Source: Lachnospiraceae bacterium UBA3632
GTDB taxonomy: Bacteria > Bacillota > Clostridia > Lachnospirales > Lachnospiraceae
NCBI GenBank assembly: GCA_002373975.1
Contig: DFKZ01000056.1
Location: forward strand, 31,077 to 95,076
Direction of reading: 5' to 3'
DNA: 64,000 nucleotides
Shown: in pieces, positions 56,886 through 64,000 of the stretch
How positions within the stretch are numbered: the stretch's first letter is position 1
Layout: each line of letters opens with the position of its first letter
The notes under the pieces: generated by a model
The model's database searches: none
What the model saw: the letters and a program-made list of their open reading frames with translations, nothing else
What the model was told of the DNA's origin: nothing
Program-made: the position numbers and the translations under genes

Positions 56886-58100
56886 ATGCCCAGTTACGCA
56901 TATGAAGCAATAGATAATAACGGAAAGATCCTTAAAGGAAGCCTGGAGGCAGATGATGAAGCCTCCGTAAAGGCCGAATTAAAGCGCCAGGGTATCACCC
57001 CTGTCAGCATCAAAGAACAGAGCGCACTCAACAAGGATATAAATATCGATATAGGCGGAAAACCCACCACCAGAGACCTTTCGGTGTTTTGCAGGCAGTT
57101 TGTGGCCATGTTCAAGGCAGGCGTGTCAATGATCGATGCCATGAAGATGCTTACCGAGGCGACTGAGAATAAGAAACTCAAGAAAGCTGCCGAGGAAGTA
57201 AGGATATCAGTTGAAAAAGGTGAATCACTTTCGATGGCATTTGGTGAACACCCCAAAATTTTCCCTCCCATCATGGTAAATATGACAGCGGCAGGAGAGG
57301 CATCCGGATCCCTGGATATAGCCATGGACAGGATCGCGCTCCAGCTCGATAAGTCCAACCGCACCAAGGCAGCGATCAAAAAGGCGATGATGTACCCTAT
57401 CATTGTGTTTATAGTCATGATAGCAGTCGTGATCGTCATGCTGGTAAAGGTTATTCCGGCATATTCCGTTATGTTTGAGGACCTCGAGACCGATCTCCCT
57501 GCCATAACCAAGGCGGTACAGGCAGTCAGCGACTTTTTAATAAACTATTGGTATATAGTGGTGCCTGCTCTTATTGCCATTATCATTGCGATAGCGGTAT
57601 TTAACAAGACCGACACCGGAAAGCATGTGACGGGAAAGATCGCACTATCCATCCCTGCCATAAAGCAGCTGGTGGTAAAAACCGCATCCGCCCAGATGGC
57701 ACGCACCCTTTCCACGCTGATAGGCTCGGGCATACCACTCGTGGAAGCTGTGGATATAGCTGCTGATGTTATGGGAAATGTGTATTTCAAGGAAGCGCTT
57801 CACACTGCCAAGGATGAGATAACCATCGGACAGCCTCTTTCGCGTCCGCTGGAGGAGGCAAAGCTTTTCCCTCCCATGGTCTACAACATGGTGCGCATCG
57901 GCGAAGAAACCGGACGCACCGAAGAAATGCTCGAAAAGCTGGCCGAATATTACGAGGAAGAGGTTGAGGCTGCAGTTGCCACCATGATGGCAGCCCTTGA
58001 GCCCATCATCATAATCGTGCTGGCAGCCATAGTCGGCGTAATTGTAGGAGCCTGCATGGCACCCATGCTCAAGATGTATCAGGCACTGGATCAGCTGTAA
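56886..58100 (+). CDS. pilC: Type IV pilus inner-membrane platform protein PilC (GspF family)
   Basis: A 404-residue membrane protein with two T2SSF repeats and three membrane spans (about 168-190, 218-237, 372-395). Family marks: FCRQFVAMFKAGVSMIDAM in the first repeat and MARTLSTLIGSGIPLVEAV in the second, each followed by a FPPMV-type segment. It couples PilB to the pilin pool. GGGAGA precedes the ATG. The operon order pilB-pilC-pilin-pilD is standard for clostridial pili. Confidence 0.95.
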   Translation: MPSYAYEAIDNNGKILKGSLEADDEASVKAELKRQGITPVSIKEQSALNKDINIDIGGKPTTRDLSVFCRQFVAMFKAGVSMIDAMKMLTEATENKKLKKAAEEVRISVEKGESLSMAFGEHPKIFPPIMVNMTAAGEASGSLDIAMDRIALQLDKSNRTKAAIKKAMMYPIIVFIVMIAVVIVMLVKVIPAYSVMFEDLETDLPAITKAVQAVSDFLINYWYIVVPALIAIIIAIAVFNKTDTGKHVTGKIALSIPAIKQLVVKTASAQMARTLSTLIGSGIPLVEAVDIAADVMGNVYFKEALHTAKDEITIGQPLSRPLEEAKLFPPMVYNMVRIGEETGRTEEMLEKLAEYYEEEVEAAVATMMAALEPIIIIVLAAIVGVIVGACMAPMLKMYQALDQL

Positions 58101-58161
58101 TAAATTATGGGATAAACGGCGCCAAATAGTGATGAATGGAACACTTGAAACGGCCGTTATA

Positions 58162-58223
58162 TGATAAAATATGATTATAAAAGCGTATGCCCTCGGATTG
58201 TAGGGTTCCGGAGGCCTACATAC
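58162..58223 (+). promoter_or_regulatory. Internal promoter and hairpin leader of the major pilin gene
   Basis: TGATAAAAT (58162-58170) is an extended -10 box. Shortly after it GTATG (58185-58189) pairs with CATAC (58219-58223), enclosing CCTCGG (58191-58196) with CCGGAGG (58208-58214, one bulged G). This would give the pilin its own transcript with a stable 5' hairpin, as expected for an abundant subunit. Confidence 0.55.
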
Positions 58224-58261
58224 TTTTACAATAAATACTTTAAGCAAAGGAGAAATCTATT

Positions 58262-58708
58262 ATGAAAAAGAATGCAAACAAAGGTTTTTCACTTGTAGAG
58301 CTGATCATCGTTATCGCGATCATGGCAGTTCTCATCGGAGTACTTGCTCCTCAGTTCATCAAGCAGGTTGAGAAGTCAAAGGAGTCAACAGATCTTCAGA
58401 ATATCGAAGAGTATAAAGTGGCAATTGAGACTGCTGTTGCTGAAGGAGAAATAGCAGAGGATACGACAGTAGAAGTAAAAGGCAACAAGATAACTTGTAG
58501 TGCTACGGATGCTGTTCTTGGAAACTATGGTCTTTCAAAAACAATAGATACAAAGTCAAAAAAGTGGTCTGCTTTTACTTGGACATACAGTGCTAGCGCC
58601 TATAACTGGACCGTAAGCGACAAAAATGCTAAAGCTGACTATTACAAATACGATGGAACAACGGTTACAAAGTCTGGTTCTGGTTCTGATTCTGGTTCTG
58701 GTTCATAA
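58262..58708 (+). CDS. Type IV major pilin
   Basis: A 148-residue prepilin. Eight-residue leader MKKNANKG is cut before Phe by the prepilin peptidase; the mature part starts FSLVELIIVIAIMAVLIGVL with Glu at +5. The globular part is small and the C-terminus is a Ser-Gly tail, SGSGSDSGSGS, encoded by TCTGGT-type repeats. A strong AAAGGAG site and own leader hairpin suggest high expression. From about 58430 the gene is more AT-rich than its neighbours, a usual sign of pilin diversification. No disulfide pair is visible (a single Cys). Confidence 0.93.
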   Translation: MKKNANKGFSLVELIIVIAIMAVLIGVLAPQFIKQVEKSKESTDLQNIEEYKVAIETAVAEGEIAEDTTVEVKGNKITCSATDAVLGNYGLSKTIDTKSKKWSAFTWTYSASAYNWTVSDKNAKADYYKYDGTTVTKSGSGSDSGSGS

Positions 58709-58732
58709 GTATTAGTAAATTAGTTATAAACT

Positions 58733-59494
58733 ATGCCTCTTACAATTCTTATCTCAATAATTATCTTCCTCTACGGTATTGTGATCGGTTCGTTTATTAA
58801 CGTTCTTATCTACCGGATACCGAAGAAGGAAAACATAGTGGTAAAAAGGTCACACTGTATGGAGTGCGGTTACCAGCTTAAATGGTATGACCTTATCCCC
58901 ATTTTCAGTTACCTGTTTTTAAGGGGCAGATGCAGAAAGTGCGGAGCGAGGATATCGGTTCAGTATCCGATCATCGAAGCTGTAAACGGTATCCTCTACG
59001 TACTTCTCTTTTTGAAACATGGGCTCACAATAGAAACCCTACTCTATTGCCTGTTGTTTTCGGCACTACTTGCTTTAAGTATTATAGACTTCAGGACTTT
59101 TGAAATCCCTGTGGGTTTCAATTATTTCATACTGGTACTGGGCATAGCTCGCATAGCAACCGATTATCGTAATTGGCTTCTGTACGTGATAGGCCTGGTA
59201 TCAGTTAGTGTCGTTTTATTGATCATTTTTTTGATTTCAAAAGGAAGAGGGATCGGAGGCGGTGATGTAAAGCTCATGGCCGCCACCGGCTTGCTCCTCG
59301 GATGGAAGCTTAACCTTTTAGGTTTTGTGATCGGATGCATCCTTGGAGCAATTATTCATGTCATCCGAATGAAAGTATCGAAAGAGGGCAGAACCCTGGC
59401 TATGGGACCGTACCTTTCAGCAGGTATCGCACTTTCCGTATTCTTCGGGAACGAGATCATCGCCTGGTACGCCTCATTCTTTACAATACAATAA
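58733..59494 (+). CDS. pilD: Prepilin peptidase PilD
   Basis: A 253-residue membrane aspartic protease (and N-methyltransferase). N-terminal cytoplasmic loop with two Cys pairs, CMECGYQLKWYDLIPIFSYL and CRKCGARIS, then YPIIEAVNG. Catalytic Asp residues in IIDFRTFEIP and GGGDVKLMA. About seven spans. It processes the pilins encoded around it. No good ribosome site is visible at the ATG, which lies 24 bases after the pilin stop. Confidence 0.95.
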   Translation: MPLTILISIIIFLYGIVIGSFINVLIYRIPKKENIVVKRSHCMECGYQLKWYDLIPIFSYLFLRGRCRKCGARISVQYPIIEAVNGILYVLLFLKHGLTIETLLYCLLFSALLALSIIDFRTFEIPVGFNYFILVLGIARIATDYRNWLLYVIGLVSVSVVLLIIFLISKGRGIGGGDVKLMAATGLLLGWKLNLLGFVIGCILGAIIHVIRMKVSKEGRTLAMGPYLSAGIALSVFFGNEIIAWYASFFTIQ

Positions 59495-59517
59495 ATAATT
59501 ACGAGGTCGTCAAATTA

Positions 59518-61455
59518 ATGGCAAACAAAGTTATTTCTATCGAAATCGGCAATGCCGTGACCCGTATAGTCCAGATGGACTATCAGACCAAACACCCCAA
59601 GATCTACCGTCATACCACCATTCCCACACCGGAAGGCTGCATCAATGACGGCTACATTAACAATGACAATCCGGCTCTTGCAGATGCCATCAAAAAGGCG
59701 CTGGCATCTGAGAGAATGGGCGGAACCAAGAATGTTATCTTCACCATTGCTTCCAGCAAGATCCTTACCCGTGAGGTAATGCTTCCTCCCATCAAGGCCA
59801 GTATGATAGATGCGACGGTTCAGATGAACCTGACCGAATATTTTCCTATAGACCTTACCCAGCACGAGATAAGCAACGTGGTGCTTGAGCATATCACAGA
59901 GGGCGACAATGCAGGGCGTTTCCGTGTGCTTATAATAGCCGCAGAAAAGGCTCTTATTGAATCCTATGAAGCTCTGGCAAAGAGGATGGGGCTGACCCTT
60001 ATTCAGGTTGACTTTGTAGGAAATTCTGTATACCAGTGCTTCAAAAACGAGACCACCAACCGCTGTAACATGGTGCTTAAGGTGGAGGAACAGCAGACCA
60101 CCATCACCATCATCGATCATCAGAATCTGCTCCTGCAGAGGAATATCAGCTACGGTATCGAAGAGGTGATAAGAGAGGTGGCGGAGAAGCCTGCATTCGG
60201 CGTTAAATCCTACGAGGATGCCTGCGAATATGTCAAGACAAATCTGTGCATCTTCGAGAACCTTGCGGAGGCGCTTAAGCCCTCCTTACCCTCCATGGAC
60301 GGAGAGGAAAGAGGCGGCAATGCCATAATCGAAGCCCGCACGGCTGTTACCAGGACCATGGCAGGATTTATAAATGCCGTATCCCGTGTCGTAGACTTTT
60401 ACAATTCCAGATATTCCGTTCCCATCGACCGTATTTTTGTCTGCGGTATGGGTGGTGACCTGATGGGAATAAATACCCTTCTTACCAACGAGATGGGTAT
60501 CAAGACTCATGTGCTCAAAAAACTTGAAGAGATCTCGTGGGTCAACACTACCGATCTTGCCGGATTCCACTGCTATGCAGCTACGATAGGTGCTGCATTT
60601 GCTCCTGTGGGTCTGTTCAGCAAGGCAAGAGAGGATAAGCAGAAGCACAAGACCAACTACAAGGCTCTGGGTATACTGCTGCTGATCTTTTCGGCGGTTG
60701 TTTCCGCGGTGCTTTTTGTGCCCAGGTTTTTTGCTCTGCAGGATGTCAAGGATGAAAACGCGGATCTAAAGGCAATCAAAGCACAGTACGAAAACGATAA
60801 GATTGTCTACGACAAATATGTGAACATGAAGGATGTTTACCTGCAGGTTAAGCGCGGAAGCCTGATGATGGAAAATCCCAACGACGGTCTGCTGGCATTC
60901 TTCAATGAGCTTGAGCAGAAGCTGCCCACCCACATGAATATACTTGAGCTTGATTCTTCGCCCACAGAATGCCGCATCACCTTTGCGGTTCATGATCTGG
61001 AAACTGCGGCCGGCATCATCAATATGTTCAGGGATTTTGACAGCCTTGCAGAGCTGAGAGTTGAGAGCTTTGAGGTAGAGCATGACGATCAGAATGCCCT
61101 TTGGCACAGACTCGGGCTTGCCGGTACAGAAGAGGAAGCTATGCCGGATACCGGAGACGGGGATAATGCAGAGGATGCAGAGGATACCGATGATACAAAC
61201 GATGGTACCGATGCCGAGATAAATGATGTGGATGACCTTAGTGAAGAACAGGTCAAGGAGCTTATCGGCGATGAGCTTTACAACGAGATAGAGTCACTTC
61301 CCGAGGTTGATGACAGCGATGTGGATATGTTCACCGAGATTGCTTTTACTCTGGAATGTGTGTACATGCCATCCTTCGACGACACCGTCACCGGGACGGA
61401 ATCGGAATCAACACAGAACACAGACACTCAGACAGAGTCGGCGGATGATCTATAA
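59518..61455 (+). CDS. Fused PilM-PilN type IV pilus alignment protein
   Basis: A 645-residue protein. Residues 1-365 form the actin-like ATPase fold of PilM (MANKVISIEIGNAVTRIVQM, KASMIDATVQMNL, IFVCGMGGDLMGI). A span (about 382-402) is followed by a PilN-like part with coiled coil and a small alpha/beta domain (about 403-530). The last 110 residues are strongly acidic with Asp-Glu-Thr runs. In most bacteria PilM and PilN are separate proteins bound through the PilN N-terminal peptide; here they are one chain. The ATG at 59518 starts exactly at the PilM domain; upstream in-frame codons lie in pilD. PilO-like follows 15 bases later. Confidence 0.88.
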   Translation: MANKVISIEIGNAVTRIVQMDYQTKHPKIYRHTTIPTPEGCINDGYINNDNPALADAIKKALASERMGGTKNVIFTIASSKILTREVMLPPIKASMIDATVQMNLTEYFPIDLTQHEISNVVLEHITEGDNAGRFRVLIIAAEKALIESYEALAKRMGLTLIQVDFVGNSVYQCFKNETTNRCNMVLKVEEQQTTITIIDHQNLLLQRNISYGIEEVIREVAEKPAFGVKSYEDACEYVKTNLCIFENLAEALKPSLPSMDGEERGGNAIIEARTAVTRTMAGFINAVSRVVDFYNSRYSVPIDRIFVCGMGGDLMGINTLLTNEMGIKTHVLKKLEEISWVNTTDLAGFHCYAATIGAAFAPVGLFSKAREDKQKHKTNYKALGILLLIFSAVVSAVLFVPRFFALQDVKDENADLKAIKAQYENDKIVYDKYVNMKDVYLQVKRGSLMMENPNDGLLAFFNELEQKLPTHMNILELDSSPTECRITFAVHDLETAAGIINMFRDFDSLAELRVESFEVEHDDQNALWHRLGLAGTEEEAMPDTGDGDNAEDAEDTDDTNDGTDAEINDVDDLSEEQVKELIGDELYNEIESLPEVDDSDVDMFTEIAFTLECVYMPSFDDTVTGTESESTQNTDTQTESADDL

Positions 61456-61470
61456 GGGGAGGGAAGAACA

Positions 61471-62241
61471 ATGAAAATGAATGATAAGCATGTATTCGCA
61501 TTACTTCTTGTGCTTGCGGTAGGTCTTTTCCTCGTGGTGTATTTCGTTCCGTTAAAGAACACAAACGATGAGATTTCTTCCATGGAGTCGAACAATGCTT
61601 CACTCAGAAAGGAAATATCGGAGCTGCAGGTATACCACGACAATAAGGCCCAGTACGAGTCCGATACCGAAACTCTCAAAAAAGAGGTCGTGGATATTGT
61701 TTCAAAGTATCCCAGCATGTACAAGGAGGAGGATTATCTTCTCGAGGGCATAGCAATGAGAGATGCCGGGGATACGCTTCAGTACACATCCATAAATATA
61801 GCGGATCCCGAGTCACTTGCGCTTATTACCGAGGAAACTGTAAAGAGTGCGGAGATCGAAGGCTATGATCAGAAGATCGAGTATCTGTATCAGAAGGTCG
61901 ATTATAGCATGGAGCTTAACTACAGTTCCCTTAAGGAGGTTATCGAGGAGGCTTTCTCATCCAATTACAAGCTTAATGTGGACAGCATCACCTTCACAAG
62001 GGAAAAGGATGAAAACATCCTGAAGGGTGTTGTTTCGCTTGGTTTCTATTATGTGGATGGCAACGGAAGAGAGTATGAGGAGCCTGTTATAGAGGAGTAC
62101 ACATCAGGTACCGATAATATCTTCGTCGGAGGCTACGGGTCGGATCTTTATCAGAAGATCGAAAAGGCAATAAGGGATGCGTTTATAGATGCGATATCAA
62201 ACCCCGGAGCGGGAGATGAAGATCAGGCCGAAGGCGAGTAA
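61471..62241 (+). CDS. PilO-like type IV pilus alignment protein
   Basis: A 256-residue protein: short cytoplasmic end, span about 8-28 (FALLLVLAVGLFLVVYF), coiled coil about 32-75 and a ferredoxin-like periplasm-facing domain. Sequence similarity to named PilO proteins is not obvious by eye; the call rests on topology and on its place after PilM-PilN. A GGGAGGGAAG site precedes the ATG. It should pair with the PilN part. Confidence 0.75.
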   Translation: MKMNDKHVFALLLVLAVGLFLVVYFVPLKNTNDEISSMESNNASLRKEISELQVYHDNKAQYESDTETLKKEVVDIVSKYPSMYKEEDYLLEGIAMRDAGDTLQYTSINIADPESLALITEETVKSAEIEGYDQKIEYLYQKVDYSMELNYSSLKEVIEEAFSSNYKLNVDSITFTREKDENILKGVVSLGFYYVDGNGREYEEPVIEEYTSGTDNIFVGGYGSDLYQKIEKAIRDAFIDAISNPGAGDEDQAEGE

Positions 62242-62261
62242 ACAGCGCATTTGGGAAGCTT

Positions 62262-63539
62262 ATGAAAAGGAAACGTTTGTGTGGAAAATTTCATATTGAC
62301 AACAAGGGTATGTCCCTTGTTGAGATGATCGTTGCGATAGCCATATTATCGGTTGCCGTTGCCCCGCTTCTTTATACCTTTGTTTACACCACTAATTTTA
62401 ATGCAAAGGCTAAGATCAAACAGCGTGCTACGAATGCGGCAATGTCCGTGATGGAGACCTTCAAGTCATATGAGATGGAAAAGTCTCATGAGCTTTTCAC
62501 GACTGCAGGTGCGGGCTTTCTTGGTTACAGCTCCGGAGCTGTGTATAATTTCGTTGCCGACCCGGTGGAATCCGCAATTGATCCGGACACACATGCGGGG
62601 ACCTATACTATTTCAAATATGTCCTTCAGCACAGACGGAACGGATACTCATAAGTACGATGTCGAGATTGTTGCAAAGAACGGAAGGGACGAGACCGTAA
62701 CCAATACGCCGCTCTACGATCCCCATCAGGATGTGGTATTTTCCGAAAAGCCGGCAAAGAAGTTCGACCCCTATTATATCGTGGATGAGGTGATAGGACC
62801 GGGCTCCGGTATAGATTCTGCAAAGATAAGCCATGTCGAGATACTGAGGAATATATATATAACCGTTCAGCCGGGCGGGGTTAAGGTGGAGTACAGGTTT
62901 GAGGGAAGCTATACCTATGACGGAACTGATACCGCATTTGTGTACGATTCATCCTCAGATGCCGATCTGTCCCAGGTTATTACGGTTTCTCCCTTTGAGG
63001 ACGGAGACGAAGAGGTTGTATCGGGTGAGAGAACCGCGGGCGAAACGCTTCCCCTCAGAGATGTGTATTTTTATTATTATCCGGCATACAAGGACGCATT
63101 TACTCCCGAGGGTGAGTCATACATAGTTAATATCACAGAGGATAATATGTACCTCGCCAATTCTCATGCCGAGACAAATCTGTATATTATCAAGCAGAAG
63201 AATAACGGAAAGTCTTATGCGCACCTTAAGAACTCCGATACGAATTATAAGCTTCATATGCACTACACGCCGGAGCTTTCGGCAAATCTGAATGTATATG
63301 ACGTTGTAAACAAAAACCTTGCGGATGAATCGGCAGGCCCTACACTTTTTGGCGCTGTCACCGACGGAGTATCTCACAGCGGAAGCATGAGGCTGCTACA
63401 TGGACTTGACGATCCGTCTGTTACCGCGGATGTATCGCAGCTGTACATGAATCTGACGATAACCGTTAAGGAAAACATGGATGCTGCCAGAGATCCCGGA
63501 AAGGTTCTTGCTGTTATCAAAGGAACTGTTTTGGAGTAG
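62262..63539 (+). CDS. Minor prepilin-like protein
   Basis: A 425-residue protein with a 16-residue leader ending NKG and mature N-terminus MSLVEMIVAIAILSVAVAPL (Glu at +5), the prepilin signature. The globular part of about 380 residues is much larger than in the major pilin, suggesting a tip or initiator pilin, possibly with adhesive function. No known domain recognised. It follows the PilO-like gene by 20 bases. Confidence 0.88.
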   Translation: MKRKRLCGKFHIDNKGMSLVEMIVAIAILSVAVAPLLYTFVYTTNFNAKAKIKQRATNAAMSVMETFKSYEMEKSHELFTTAGAGFLGYSSGAVYNFVADPVESAIDPDTHAGTYTISNMSFSTDGTDTHKYDVEIVAKNGRDETVTNTPLYDPHQDVVFSEKPAKKFDPYYIVDEVIGPGSGIDSAKISHVEILRNIYITVQPGGVKVEYRFEGSYTYDGTDTAFVYDSSSDADLSQVITVSPFEDGDEEVVSGERTAGETLPLRDVYFYYYPAYKDAFTPEGESYIVNITEDNMYLANSHAETNLYIIKQKNNGKSYAHLKNSDTNYKLHMHYTPELSANLNVYDVVNKNLADESAGPTLFGAVTDGVSHSGSMRLLHGLDDPSVTADVSQLYMNLTITVKENMDAARDPGKVLAVIKGTVLE

Positions 63540-63548
63540 ACCGGTCAG

Positions 63549-64000
63549 ATGATTAAAAAGCTTTTGATGAAGAAAAAAGTTAATAAAAACGGGAATGCCG
63601 GATCAACACTTGTTACTGTTGTTGTGGTCGTTGCGTTTCTGAGCATTCTTGCCACCATAATGCTTTATGTGTCAGGTCAGAACTATAAAACAAAGCTTAT
63701 TGACCAGAGGACCAAGGCAAGCTTTTATGAAGCCGAAGAGGTTATAGAGCTTCTTAAAACAAGGCTTGTGGTGGAGGTAGCTGCTGCTTCCGAACCTGCT
63801 TTTTCAAGGACATCAATGGATTATATCCAGAGTAATGATGAAAATATCCGTTCCGATATTTATTTTGTACACTTTAGGACCGAGATGGAAAATCACTGGA
63901 AGAAAATCTGGGACGCGGACGGAGACGGCTCCATAGAGGCAGCAAGCGGGATATCGCATTTATTTCCCGGAGCAACTGATATAACAGTAGACGGAAGCAC
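63549..64000 (+). CDS. PilX-like minor pilin (3' end outside window)
   Basis: Open frame from ATG 63549 to the window end, 150 codons visible. The N-terminus is basic, then NAGSTLVTVVVVVAFLSI, like a prepilin leader cut after Gly but with Thr in place of the usual Glu at +5. The following segment, YKTKLIDQRTKASFYEAEEV, matches PilX-type N-domains with their A-E-E element. It contains a short DADGDGS segment that might bind calcium. Ten bases separate it from the previous gene. Confidence 0.8.
   Translation, partial: MIKKLLMKKKVNKNGNAGSTLVTVVVVVAFLSILATIMLYVSGQNYKTKLIDQRTKASFYEAEEVIELLKTRLVVEVAAASEPAFSRTSMDYIQSNDENIRSDIYFVHFRTEMENHWKKIWDADGDGSIEAASGISHLFPGATDITVDGS

Noticed and set aside
59335..59517. 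N-terminal extension of the PilM-PilN frame
   Set aside because: These codons lie inside pilD in another frame; ATG 59518 begins exactly at the PilM fold.

Overview
The window looks like a chromosomal segment of a Gram-positive anaerobe of the Lachnospiraceae (Clostridia, Butyrivibrio-like; genus not certain). The evidence is the strong AGGAGG-type ribosome binding sites with occasional TTG starts, LPXTG and KTGD sorting signals, a Rex repressor, an LtaS-family enzyme, BspA-type surface proteins, a eukaryote-like NADP isocitrate dehydrogenase, and a Gram-positive type IV pilus operon. No rRNA, tRNA, insertion sequence, phage gene or CRISPR array was seen.

Region 1 (1-12525) is a surface-fibre island. 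It opens with the 3' part of a tip adhesin (choice-of-anchor A domain, Cna-B repeats, LPETG), a backbone pilin (LPSTG) and a class C sortase. A tightly packed set follows: a pilin-like secreted protein, two TasA/camelysin-like proteins, a VKTGD-anchored protein, a MucBP-like membrane protein, and last a single protein that joins a SipW-type signal peptidase to a class B sortase. The fusion would put secretion processing and wall anchoring of the same fibre proteins in one enzyme, and it is the most unusual item in the window.

Region 2 (12535-22755) is mostly housekeeping: a FadR-type GntR regulator with a perfect palindrome over its own -10 box, icd, an ABC-F ATPase, rex, a coiled-coil protein, alr, an intracellular GH5 glycosidase, and rpsB-tsf with a structured leader. 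The EF-Ts carries a family-atypical insertion.

Region 3 (22828-32990) is a signalling operon: a membrane EAL protein with a degenerate GGDEF domain, an HD-GYP-like protein in which HD is HN, a 1599-residue propeller hybrid histidine kinase with receiver and Hpt domains, a double-receiver protein, and a membrane-anchored transglutaminase-like protein. Region 4 (33024-40139) holds an SDR dehydrogenase with a cre-like operator, a chemoreceptor, asnS-asnA-HAD, and tyrA on the minus strand.

Region 5 (40292-54901) holds a large LtaS-type synthase fused to a GDPD-type phosphodiesterase domain, leuS, a stand-alone class B sortase, an 1875-residue BspA-type protein with a PKTGD signal, and a second BspA-type protein with only a membrane anchor.

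Region 6 (54902-64000) is a type IV pilus operon: pilB with a MshEN-type (c-di-GMP-binding) N-terminus, pilC, major pilin, pilD, a PilM-PilN fusion, a PilO-like protein and two minor pilins, the last cut by the window end. The c-di-GMP genes of region 3 are plausible upstream regulators of this PilB; that link is inference.
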